Assembly (NCBI GenBank): GCA_030765145.1 | Contig: JAVCDA010000037.1 | Span: forward strand, 1 to 55,198 | Reading direction: 5' to 3' | Source of the DNA: Candidatus Saelkia tenebricola | GTDB taxonomy: Bacteria > Omnitrophota > Gorgyraeia > Kaelpiales > Kaelpiaceae | Length of the DNA: 55,198 nt | Shown: positions 8,565 through 14,869 of the stretch, one piece after another | Layout of the letters: the number at the start of each line of letters is the position of its first letter | How positions within the stretch are numbered: position 1 is the stretch's first letter | Position numbers and translations under genes: made by a program | Notes under the pieces: model-generated | Databases searched by the model: none | What the model saw: the letters and a program-made list of their open reading frames with translations, nothing else | What the model was told of the DNA's origin: nothing

Positions 8565-8757
8565 CTAGCGGTGAGTGGACTCGCCCCGATAGAACCACTG
8601 TATTAGGATGCTCCGCTAAACCACTGACACTACGGGCATGAGCCTGTCAAAATCATAGATTTTAACCCTACTGACTACTAATATACTTCCCTACTTAGCC
8701 TCCATCACCTCCTTTTGGGGGTAAGTGGTTAGTATTTATAGTATTATTTTACTACGG
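8565..8757 (-). repeat. tRNA-Met-derived cassette repeat R2
   Basis: Second copy of the element, close to R3 over its whole length. The inserted block lets the first ~55 bases fold as a minihelix. TAGCGG (8566-8571) pairs with CCGCTA (8613-8618), and inside it AGTGG (8574-8578) pairs with CCACT (8595-8599). R1 and R3 have TGGCGG at the outer stem, so the R2 change makes the outer stem a perfect Watson-Crick pair, a hint that the fold matters. Anticodon-arm homology (with CACTACGGGCATG variants) follows. A CACCTCCTTTT tract lies near 8707-8717. Confidence 0.92.
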
Positions 8758-8782
8758 AATGAGGCAGGAATATATAAAAAGA

Positions 8783-8812
8783 AAAGCCCGCCAAATTAAT
8801 GACGGGCTTTTT
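8783..8812 (-). terminator. Rho-independent terminator after the 206-aa exported protein gene
   Basis: AAAGCCCG (8783-8790) pairs with CGGGCTTT (8803-8810) around a 12-nt AT-rich loop. T-runs lie on both sides, so it can work in either direction. It lies 22 bp past the minus-strand gene that ends at 8834. A near-identical hairpin lies beside R3. Confidence 0.85.
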
Positions 8813-8833
8813 AATTTAGATCGCAATCAAAGA

Positions 8834-9454
8834 TTAATTGTCTTCATTAGAAGCTCTTTCGTTATAGTCATGCCATTCAAATGGCGTTCTGCTTAAATCA
8901 TTGAAAGCTCTTTCGTTATAGTCATGCCATTCAAATGGAATATTTCTTAAATCACAACTATAAATATTCAAAAGGATACCCAGAACGTAGCCATCGATTG
9001 CAAAATCTTGTATATCAGGATATTTAAACTTAATAAATTCGTCTATTCTTTTAGTAAAAGATTCAGTTTCAGCTTCAATATCCATTTCTTGTTCTGAATA
9101 TATACCTACAATAGCCCTTAGTTGTTCAGTTATATTCACAACATCTTTAGGTAATACACATGCACCACCTACCATTGAAGAAAATAAAGCCCCATCTATG
9201 ACTTCTAAAGCCTTATTTAAACTATCCATATCAACATCTTCTAATGAGTATGCAAAATCTTTAGCAACCCCTTTCTTAAAGTCAACGTATTCCATTTTTT
9301 CTAGACTGCCGACAATTGCTCGTTGATTTTCTTGTTGTACGTAATTACAAGTTATAGGCATATTTTGTTGCTTCAAAAGTACAGCAAAACTTGGTAAACT
9401 AAACATTGTTATTCCTAAAAATCCTATTGTCGTAATTACTATTAAATTCTTCAT
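8834..9454 (-). CDS. Small exported protein with duplicated C-terminal peptide
   Basis: A 206-residue protein of no recognised family. It has a signal peptide (MKN, hydrophobic LIVITTIGFLGITMF, cleavage-like SFA-V near residue 24), so it is probably periplasmic or secreted. The mature part is acidic and helix-prone with a few Cys. Its last 31 residues hold two copies of PFEWHDYNERA spaced 18 residues apart, encoded by two identical 34-bp stretches. AAAGGAG stands 8 nt before the ATG. It resembles the 182-aa protein at 9945 weakly by eye (a Y-x-QQ start after the signal peptide, and ITEQLRAIV against LIEQLGNLI), and the two leaders are similar. They may be paralogues. Confidence 0.65.
   Translation of the reverse strand: MKNLIVITTIGFLGITMFSLPSFAVLLKQQNMPITCNYVQQENQRAIVGSLEKMEYVDFKKGVAKDFAYSLEDVDMDSLNKALEVIDGALFSSMVGGACVLPKDVVNITEQLRAIVGIYSEQEMDIEAETESFTKRIDEFIKFKYPDIQDFAIDGYVLGILLNIYSCDLRNIPFEWHDYNERAFNDLSRTPFEWHDYNERASNEDN
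8851..8938 (-). repeat. Tandem 34-bp coding repeat
   Basis: Bases 8851-8884 and 8905-8938 are identical over 34 bp, with a 54-bp period equal to 18 codons. Each encodes the PFEWHDYNERA peptide at the C-terminus of the exported protein. Complete nucleotide identity points to a recent duplication. Confidence 0.95.
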
Positions 9455-9541
9455 CTTCTAATCTCCTTTTTTACCTTTCACACCTTTTATTCTCATCTTA
9501 TCTATTTCAAGCCCCCCTAAGAGCAATTTATTTCCAACATA

Positions 9542-9569
9542 ATTATACCATAAAATCAATACTTATCAA
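9542..9569 (-). promoter_or_regulatory. Promoter of the 206-aa exported protein gene
   Basis: On the minus strand TTGATA (9569-9564), a 16-bp spacer and a consensus TATAAT (9547-9542) precede the gene by about 90 bp. The leader between promoter and ATG contains a GGCTTGAAATAGAT segment that recurs, slightly changed, in the leader of the 182-aa gene. The rest of 9455-9684 is AT-rich with nothing else recognisable. Confidence 0.65.
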
Positions 9570-9684
9570 ATAACTTTTATAAATTATTTAATTTATGGTG
9601 GTAAAAACATTTTTATATTAATACAACATTTAGAATAGAGTAAAACACAGATAAAAATATAGGACTAAAAACATAGAATAAAAA

Positions 9685-9877
9685 CTGGCGGTGAGTGGAC
9701 TCGCCCCGATAGAACCACTGTATTGGGATGCTCCGCTAAACCACTGACAATACGGGTATGAGCCTGTCAAAATCATAGATTTTAACCCTACTGACTACTA
9801 CTTTACTTCCCTACTTAGCCTCCATCGCCTCCTTTTGGGGTTAAGTGGTTAGCATTTATAGTCTTATTATACTACAG
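9685..9877 (-). repeat. tRNA-Met-derived cassette repeat R3
   Basis: Third copy and the one closest to the tRNA. Bases 9686-9703 match the last 18 nt of the tRNA-Met exactly, and 9739-9764 match its anticodon arm and variable region exactly (26 bp). The 35-bp block 9704-9738 interrupts the T loop and contains a second CAGTGGTT. Homology to the tRNA ends 5 nt before the anticodon, so the 5' half is missing. The remaining ~113 bp belong only to the repeat family. Near its right end AGTGGTTAGC can pair with GCTAAACCACT at 9735-9745. Confidence 0.93.
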
Positions 9878-9900
9878 GATGGGATAGGATATAAAAAGAA

Positions 9901-9928
9901 AAGCCCGCTAAATTAATAACGGGCTTAT
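9901..9928 (-). terminator. Rho-independent terminator after the 182-aa exported protein gene
   Basis: AAGCCCG (9901-9907) pairs with CGGGCTT (9920-9926) with a T-rich flank on the minus-strand exit side. It is nearly the same hairpin as at 8783-8812 and holds the same place between the repeat and the stop codon. Confidence 0.8.
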
Positions 9929-9944
9929 TTTTGCAACTAATAAA

Positions 9945-10493
9945 CTACATCGTCATCATACCTTCTTTAATGGTATTCAAAATATCAGGATTATCTAATA
10001 TTTTTTGAAATAAGTCAGAGCTCATCGCATCAATTCGTAATGAGAAGATTACCCTTCCAACAGTCGTTGACACTTCATGATTTTGGGCTACCTCATCAAT
10101 GATTGAATATAATTGGTCTTCCTTATCTGTTAATTCTATTGTTACATCTTTTATTAAATTCCCAAGCTGTTCAATTAAACCTATCTTTTCATCAATAGTA
10201 GTATCTTCATTTTCTGCAATACTAATTAAAATATTCTCAAACATTTCCTTAGCAGGAAGAAGATACGTTGTCTTTTTTACTTTTGCTCTTCCGAGTGCAA
10301 GCATATGTTCTAGCGCATCAGGTTCTAAAGTAGCAATTGCAACTTCCTCATCTCCTTGTTGTAAATATTCAAAAGTAACTCCAATATCAATTCTATCAGG
10401 TGGAGTGCCATCAGCAATACCGCATTCTGCCATATTGTAAGAAATGAAACTTACTGCTAAAACAACTGCTCCTAATAATGCTAACTTCTTCAT
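9945..10493 (-). CDS. Small exported protein of unknown function
   Basis: A 182-residue protein with a signal peptide (MKKLALLGAVVLAVSFISYN, cleavage likely after NMA). The mature chain is acidic and mostly helical by eye, with the segment IDEKIGLIEQLGNLIKDV in the middle and a Met-rich end. No catalytic motif or family is recognised. GGAGG lies 7 nt before the ATG, fixing the start. It is monocistronic, with its own promoter and terminator. Similar position, leader and signal peptide suggest a distant paralogue of the 206-aa protein. Confidence 0.65.
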   Translation of the reverse strand: MKKLALLGAVVLAVSFISYNMAECGIADGTPPDRIDIGVTFEYLQQGDEEVAIATLEPDALEHMLALGRAKVKKTTYLLPAKEMFENILISIAENEDTTIDEKIGLIEQLGNLIKDVTIELTDKEDQLYSIIDEVAQNHEVSTTVGRVIFSLRIDAMSSDLFQKILDNPDILNTIKEGMMTM

Positions 10494-10563
10494 CTTTACA
10501 CCTCCGTTTTATTCTTTGGTTTCTTCATCTATATCAAGCCTCTCAAAATTTCCCTATGTAGTA

Positions 10564-10591
10564 TTTATCGCATACAATACTTGCTTGTCAA
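10564..10591 (-). promoter_or_regulatory. Promoter of the 182-aa exported protein gene
   Basis: On the minus strand a consensus TTGACA (10591-10586) and GATAAA (10569-10564) are separated by 16 bp, about 70 bp before the ATG. The leader that follows contains GGCTTGATATAGATGA, matching the leader of the gene at 8834-9454. Confidence 0.6.
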
Positions 10592-10644
10592 ATCACTTCC
10601 TAAGCTTTTTTAAATTGCGCGTATTTATTAGGTAGGATTAGGTT

Positions 10645-10718
10645 TGGCGGTGAGTGGACTCGAACCACTGACAATACGGGTATGAGCCGTATGCTCTAAC
10701 CAACTGAGCTACACCGCC
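10645..10718 (-). tRNA. tRNA-Met (CAT), elongator type
   Basis: A complete cloverleaf on the minus strand. The acceptor GGCGGTG pairs with CACCGCC, and the D arm is GCTCAGTTGGTTAGAGC. The anticodon stem TACGG/CCGTA carries loop CTCATAC with anticodon CAT. The T arm is AGTGG-TTCGAGT-CCACT, and the discriminator is A at 10645. A G1-C72 pair argues against initiator tRNA. The CGGCTCATACCCG arm is typical of elongator Met, though lysidine-type Ile(CAT) cannot be wholly excluded. CCA is not encoded. A TATAAT lies 14 bp before its 5' end (10737-10732). Its 3' half is copied in R1-R3. Confidence 0.95.
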
Positions 10719-10771
10719 GAATTGAGGCTCTATTATATCAAAAGATAATTTGTTTTAAAGACTAATATCTT

Positions 10772-11083
10772 TCAGGCTCTACAAGCAGATATAATCTGCA
10801 CACCTTTAGGAAGTTGTGCATTAAATCTCTGCATCAATTCGTCTGGTGAAAGAGGCAATAACAACTTAAAATACAATTTCTCTTCCCTGCTTTCTACACC
10901 AAGCTTAAGCGCACGTTCAAATTTTATTTTCGGGTGCGGGTGAAAACCTTTAGAAAAAACAACAGGTATTTCAGCCCTTCTTAAAACCCTTTGAAAAAGA
11001 CGCATTAAATCCAAATGTGAAATAAATCTTAAAATACCTACTTTTGAAAAAATAAACAGATAACTAAAATACTGCTCGTTCAT
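10772..11083 (-). CDS. DUF2344 (TIGR03936-like) protein, short form
   Basis: Residues 8-100 match the N-terminal half of DUF2344: KVGILRFISHLDLMRLFQRV, then FSKGFHPHPKIKFERALKLGVESREEKLYF. The usual domain is nearly twice this length and is often fused to the C-terminus of the radical SAM protein that here lies separately at 13148. At 103 residues this copy ends early, only 54 bp from the tRNA that anchors the cassette array. That suggests truncation, though a natural short form is possible. The ATG overlaps the pilT stop (ATGA). Function unknown; the family is often linked to ribosome or RNA metabolism by context. Confidence 0.8.
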   Translation of the reverse strand: MNEQYFSYLFIFSKVGILRFISHLDLMRLFQRVLRRAEIPVVFSKGFHPHPKIKFERALKLGVESREEKLYFKLLLPLSPDELMQRFNAQLPKGVQIISACRA

Positions 11084-12189
11084 ACACTTCTTTCTATTAA
11101 TTTTTTAAGATCTTCTATATCCATAGAAGAAAACATTGCCTGCTCATAGCTAATATGTCCACCTAAGTATGAATCAGCTAAGCTCTGGTTCATGGTACTC
11201 ATGCCCTCAGATTGGCCAGTTTGCATTACAGAGTAAAGTTGATGACCTTTTTTATCCCTCACCAAGCTTCTCACTGCATGATTAGCAAGCATTAATTCAT
11301 GCGCAAGAACTCTTCCATCTCCCTGTTTATTAGGTAAAAGTTGTTGAGTCAAAACTGCAAGCAAAACAAACGAAAGCTGAACTCGAACCTGATCCTGCTT
11401 GTAAGAAGGAAATACATCCACTATTCTGTTTATACTTTGAACCGCATCCGGAGTATGTAAAGTTGCAAAAGCCAAATGGCCGGTCTCTGCAATATTTAAA
11501 GCAGCTTCGATTGTCTCAATATCTCTCATCTCTCCTATTAAAATCACATCCGGATCTTCTCTTAAAACATGTTTTAACGCATTTGTAAAATTATGAGTAT
11601 CAACACTAATTTCCCTCTGATTAATAATAGAACGTTTTGACTCGAATACATATTCTATTGGATCTTCTACTGTCATAATATGATTCCCTTTATTCTGGTT
11701 TATCCAGTTTAACATTGCTGCAAGCGATGTCGACTTACCGCTTCCCGTAGGTCCTGTAACCAGAATCAAACCTTTTTTCTTGCTAAGCAGCTTTTCAATA
11801 ATAATATCTTCAGGTAAACCGCATTCCGATATGGCTGGGATTTTCAAAGGAAGCATCCTTACAGCAGCTCCTATGCTGCCTCTTTGACGGTAAAGATTTA
11901 TTCTATAACGGGCTGCATTTTCTACCTCAATTGCAAAATCAAGCTCCCATTCGTTTTCAAATTTTTGCTGTTGATCAGAAGTAATAAAACTATAACATAA
12001 TCTTTTAATATCTTCTGAAGAATGTTTAGCATATTTTGTATGTTCGAGCTCTCCATTAATTCGAAAAATTGGAGCATAACCTGATTTAAGATGTAAGTCA
12101 GACGCATTATTTTCTACCATTTCCAGTAAAAGTTTTTTTACATCCTCATGCATCTCTGTTTTAGCATCAAGATTATTACTTGCTCCCAT
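11080..12189 (-). CDS. pilT: Twitching-motility retraction ATPase PilT
   Basis: Hexameric cytoplasmic ATPase that depolymerises type IV pili. The 369-residue protein has the PilT N-terminal PAS-like part, Walker A GPTGSGKS at 146-153, and the Asp box MTVEDPIEYVFES. It also has Walker B VILIGEMRD, the His box HLAFATLHT and the C-terminal AIRNLI-like end, though the last is weak here (MDIEDLKKLIERSV). AGGAGG before the ATG fixes the start. No pilin or assembly gene is in the window. Its place downstream of the mre/rod cell-shape genes, after a GGDEF gene, suggests the retraction motor is co-transcribed with shape functions. Confidence 0.92.
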   Translation of the reverse strand: MGASNNLDAKTEMHEDVKKLLLEMVENNASDLHLKSGYAPIFRINGELEHTKYAKHSSEDIKRLCYSFITSDQQQKFENEWELDFAIEVENAARYRINLYRQRGSIGAAVRMLPLKIPAISECGLPEDIIIEKLLSKKKGLILVTGPTGSGKSTSLAAMLNWINQNKGNHIMTVEDPIEYVFESKRSIINQREISVDTHNFTNALKHVLREDPDVILIGEMRDIETIEAALNIAETGHLAFATLHTPDAVQSINRIVDVFPSYKQDQVRVQLSFVLLAVLTQQLLPNKQGDGRVLAHELMLANHAVRSLVRDKKGHQLYSVMQTGQSEGMSTMNQSLADSYLGGHISYEQAMFSSMDIEDLKKLIERSV

Positions 12190-12277
12190 TTCTCCTCCTT
12201 TTTAGTTATATAAATTCACTGTTATTACTTAACTCAACAACCTATATATTAACCCAAGAGGCCTTAAAAAACCACAA

Positions 12278-13108
12278 TTAGCGTATTTCTAAAATTAAAT
12301 TCTTATCTATTCTAACCTTACCAATCTCTTCATCTATCAATATGCGCACTACTACTGTCTCACTATCTTCACCTACAATACCACCTTTAAACACCAAACC
12401 ATTTTTAAGTGTAACCTTACCTAAATAAGGCGTAAACACGCTGGATTCTAACTCTTCAATTTTGCTATCTTTTTTTGTAAATGCCAACACTTTGGATTTA
12501 AGTTCTTCTGAATTATTAAAAACATATACCGAACCAAAAGTAAAAACTGCTATGATGATAAACATTTTAAAAACAGCCATAAACCGTTTGATAGTAACAC
12601 CCTTAGCACTAAGAATTTTTCCTTTGCCGGTTTTTTTTGCGAAATACATAGCCCTGTCAGCCATACCTATCAAAGCTTTAACATCTTGTGCATCATGAGG
12701 ATAATCAACAATTCCATAACTTGCTGTCATTTTAAAAAATCTATTCTTATAAAGAAAAGGCCTTTTTTGCATATTGCTATTGCATTTTTTAAACAATTCA
12801 GAAACATACTTCTTGTCTCTCTTCTGAATAATTATTATAAACTCATCGCCTCCATACCTAAATATTACACCCGCATTAGCAACAGTAAGTTTTATTGTGC
12901 TGGCTACATATTTTAAAATCTCATCACCAAAAAGATGACCATATTCATCGTTATATTTCTTAAAACCATCCAGATCCATCAAACCCAAGGAAAAATTACT
13001 ACCTAACTCAATAAGCTTACTCACATAGGGAATCAATTCTTCTCTGGTAAAAAACCCTGTTAGAATATCTTCTTTCATCTTTAAAAACCTCAGAGGTTTT
13101 CTATCCAT
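12278..13108 (-). CDS. GGDEF diguanylate cyclase with C-terminal membrane segment
   Basis: Residues 10-168 form a GGDEF domain with an intact active site, FRYGGDEF at 83-90, and the early LMDLDGFKKYNDEYGH block, so c-di-GMP synthesis is likely. No RxxD inhibitory site precedes the motif. A single membrane helix follows at about 177-197. After it come ~75 residues with a small beta-rich end (VTLKNGLVFKGGIVGEDSET) that would be extracytoplasmic. The order catalytic domain, helix, sensor is the reverse of the usual one. It lies 88 bp before pilT, which suggests second-messenger control of surface motility. GGAGA before the ATG supports the start. Confidence 0.88.
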   Translation of the reverse strand: MDRKPLRFLKMKEDILTGFFTREELIPYVSKLIELGSNFSLGLMDLDGFKKYNDEYGHLFGDEILKYVASTIKLTVANAGVIFRYGGDEFIIIIQKRDKKYVSELFKKCNSNMQKRPFLYKNRFFKMTASYGIVDYPHDAQDVKALIGMADRAMYFAKKTGKGKILSAKGVTIKRFMAVFKMFIIIAVFTFGSVYVFNNSEELKSKVLAFTKKDSKIEELESSVFTPYLGKVTLKNGLVFKGGIVGEDSETVVVRILIDEEIGKVRIDKNLILEIR

Positions 13109-13147
13109 TTATATCTCTCCTTCTCCTTTGATACATACAAAAACCAC

Positions 13148-14869
13148 CTAAATCTTGTTCTTTGCCACAGAATAACTTTTCCACAGCTCATCCTTACTAA
13201 TACCTGCATCAATATGCTCCCAAGGCAAAACCGAATCTTTACACCACTTAGGTTTAAGATAAATATCCAAATTCAACCCGCAAGATTCAAAAGCATTATA
13301 CCATAAATCAGACTTAAATTCTCGCTCCCAAGAATCAAACCGACCGCCTTTCATCCAAACTTCAAAAATAATACAGCTCAACCTTCTATCCCCCCGTGAT
13401 AAAATCGCCTCCGTTAAAGAAAAATCATACTTTCTAATACTCCAATCAACCTTATAACTACCAAGTTGTTTCTTTACGAAATATAATTGATTTTCTATAT
13501 TCTCCCTAGACTCAAAATCCATCCATTGAAAAGGCGTGTGCGGCTTGGGAATAAATGTTGCAAAACTTAATTTCAACCTGATACGTCTCTTTGTCTTTAA
13601 AGATAATAGGTGTAATAAAAATCTTTTCATTTCTATTAAATCCTCATCCTTCATACCGGGCAATCCTAACATATAGTATAATTTTACCTGTTTCCATCCG
13701 TTATCAAGAGCAAACTTTACAACTTTGACTAACTGCTCTTCCTCTACATTCTTGCCGATAATATCCTTCATCCTTAAAGAAGTCACCTCTGGGGCAAATG
13801 TCAATGCAGGTCTTTTTGTTTCGAGGAATCCGCCTAACACATCTTCTATATTTTTACCAACCCAAAGAGACGGCAAACTTATAAAAACATTTTGATCACA
13901 AAAACTCTGCTTAAGACCGTTCAACAGCTCCGACAGATATGGATAATCCCCAGTGGAAAGAGAAGAAAGACAAATCTCTTCATACCCAGTATGTTTATAA
14001 TTCTCCTTTGCAATCTGAATAAGATTCTTAGCTGTTCTGGATCTAAAAGGTCCGTAATAAACTCTAGCCTGACAAAACCTACAGAACTTAGGACAACCGC
14101 GCATAACCTCTAAATTTATTCTATCATGTACTGTTTGAATATACGGCACAATAGGATTAACTGGGTGTAAAGCAGAATCTAAATCTATAACTGTTGATTT
14201 TTTTATTTTTCTTTCAACTTCCGGAACCATAAACCCCTCTTTAGTCTGCTTAAGTTGATAAAGAGATGGCACATATACAGACTCATTCCCTGAGACCAAC
14301 TCCAAGAGCCTTACTCTCGATATCCTTTTCTGTTTCCACTGTTTTACTACATCAAGTACATCATGAATTACTTCCTCGGCATCTCCTACAATAAAAAAAT
14401 CAAAAAAATCAGCTACCGGCTCAGGATTGAGCGTACAAGGCCCCCCTCCAATTACCAGAGGATGATCTTCATCTCTATCTCTCTGCCAGATTTGAAGCCC
14501 CCCTAAGTCAAGAATTGTCAAAATATTTGTATAATTAAGTTCATGCTGCAGAGTAAAAGCAACTACATCAAACTTATTAATTGGTGTTTTGCTTTCCAAG
14601 CTAAACAAAACTTGATTACGCTGCCTTAAATATTGCTCAAAATCACTCCAAGGAGCAAAACATCTTTCGCAAAGAACATCATTTTTTGAATTCAATAATT
14701 CATAAATAACTTTTAGCCCCTGATTACTCATGCCTATTTCATAAATATCTGGATAAGAAATTAAGATTTTTATATCTATGAGCCCCCAATTCTTTAACAC
14801 CTGATTCCACTCTTCCCCTATATAACGTCCCGGTTTTTGAACCTGATTTAAATCATCTAAAAAATTCAT
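13148..14869 (-). CDS. B12-binding-type radical SAM protein (TIGR03960 family)
   Basis: A 573-residue radical SAM enzyme of the uncharacterised family that normally carries DUF2344 at its C-terminus. The iron-sulfur motif CPKFCRFC is at 259-266 (CxxxCxxC). It is preceded by an N-terminal cobalamin-binding-like region (GMSNQGLKVIYELLN, then VIGGGPCTLNPEPVADFFD). Conserved features downstream include SLSTGDY, ALTFAPEVTSLRMKDII and KLYYMLGLPG. The reaction is unknown. Here the DUF2344 part is a separate, shortened gene two genes downstream, so this is a split arrangement. It overlaps rodA by 4 bp. Confidence 0.88.
   Translation of the reverse strand: MNFLDDLNQVQKPGRYIGEEWNQVLKNWGLIDIKILISYPDIYEIGMSNQGLKVIYELLNSKNDVLCERCFAPWSDFEQYLRQRNQVLFSLESKTPINKFDVVAFTLQHELNYTNILTILDLGGLQIWQRDRDEDHPLVIGGGPCTLNPEPVADFFDFFIVGDAEEVIHDVLDVVKQWKQKRISRVRLLELVSGNESVYVPSLYQLKQTKEGFMVPEVERKIKKSTVIDLDSALHPVNPIVPYIQTVHDRINLEVMRGCPKFCRFCQARVYYGPFRSRTAKNLIQIAKENYKHTGYEEICLSSLSTGDYPYLSELLNGLKQSFCDQNVFISLPSLWVGKNIEDVLGGFLETKRPALTFAPEVTSLRMKDIIGKNVEEEQLVKVVKFALDNGWKQVKLYYMLGLPGMKDEDLIEMKRFLLHLLSLKTKRRIRLKLSFATFIPKPHTPFQWMDFESRENIENQLYFVKKQLGSYKVDWSIRKYDFSLTEAILSRGDRRLSCIIFEVWMKGGRFDSWEREFKSDLWYNAFESCGLNLDIYLKPKWCKDSVLPWEHIDAGISKDELWKSYSVAKNKI

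Larger units (their letters stand above)
7113..10718. mobile_element. Candidate tRNA-Met-anchored gene-cassette array
   Basis: Three direct repeats at 7113, 8565 and 9685, and an intact tRNA-Met at 10645, divide this segment into three units of 1,452, 1,120 and 960 bp. Each unit is one repeat plus one monocistronic gene, and each gene has its own promoter. Units 2 and 3 also share a GCCCG terminator and a similar 5' leader. All three genes encode proteins with signal peptides. Displaced copies of the tRNA 3' end to the left of a single intact tRNA are what successive insertions at that tRNA's 3' end would leave. No integrase, transposase or reverse transcriptase is present, so mobility is inferred only from architecture. 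Duplication in place is the main alternative. Confidence 0.4.

Noticed and set aside
8565-8757. tmRNA (ssrA)
   Set aside because: Although a tRNA-like 3' end and a tiny frame are present, the tmRNA alanine acceptor identity, the GGTTCGACTCC T arm with CCA and a proper tag ORF are absent.
9686-9764. R copies as functional split or intron-containing tRNA-Met genes
   Set aside because: The 5' half including the acceptor 5' strand and D arm is missing and the T loop is interrupted by 35 bp, so no cloverleaf can form.
7113-9877. R1-R3 as a CRISPR array
   Set aside because: Repeats are ~193 bp and ~1 kb apart with genes between; CRISPR repeats are 21-50 bp with short spacers, and no cas gene is present.
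7113-9877. R1-R3 as classical integron attC sites
   Set aside because: A GTTAAGT fits GTTRRRY once in R3, but the paired RYYYAAC core is missing, sites are tRNA-derived and no IntI is seen. The likeness is in architecture only.
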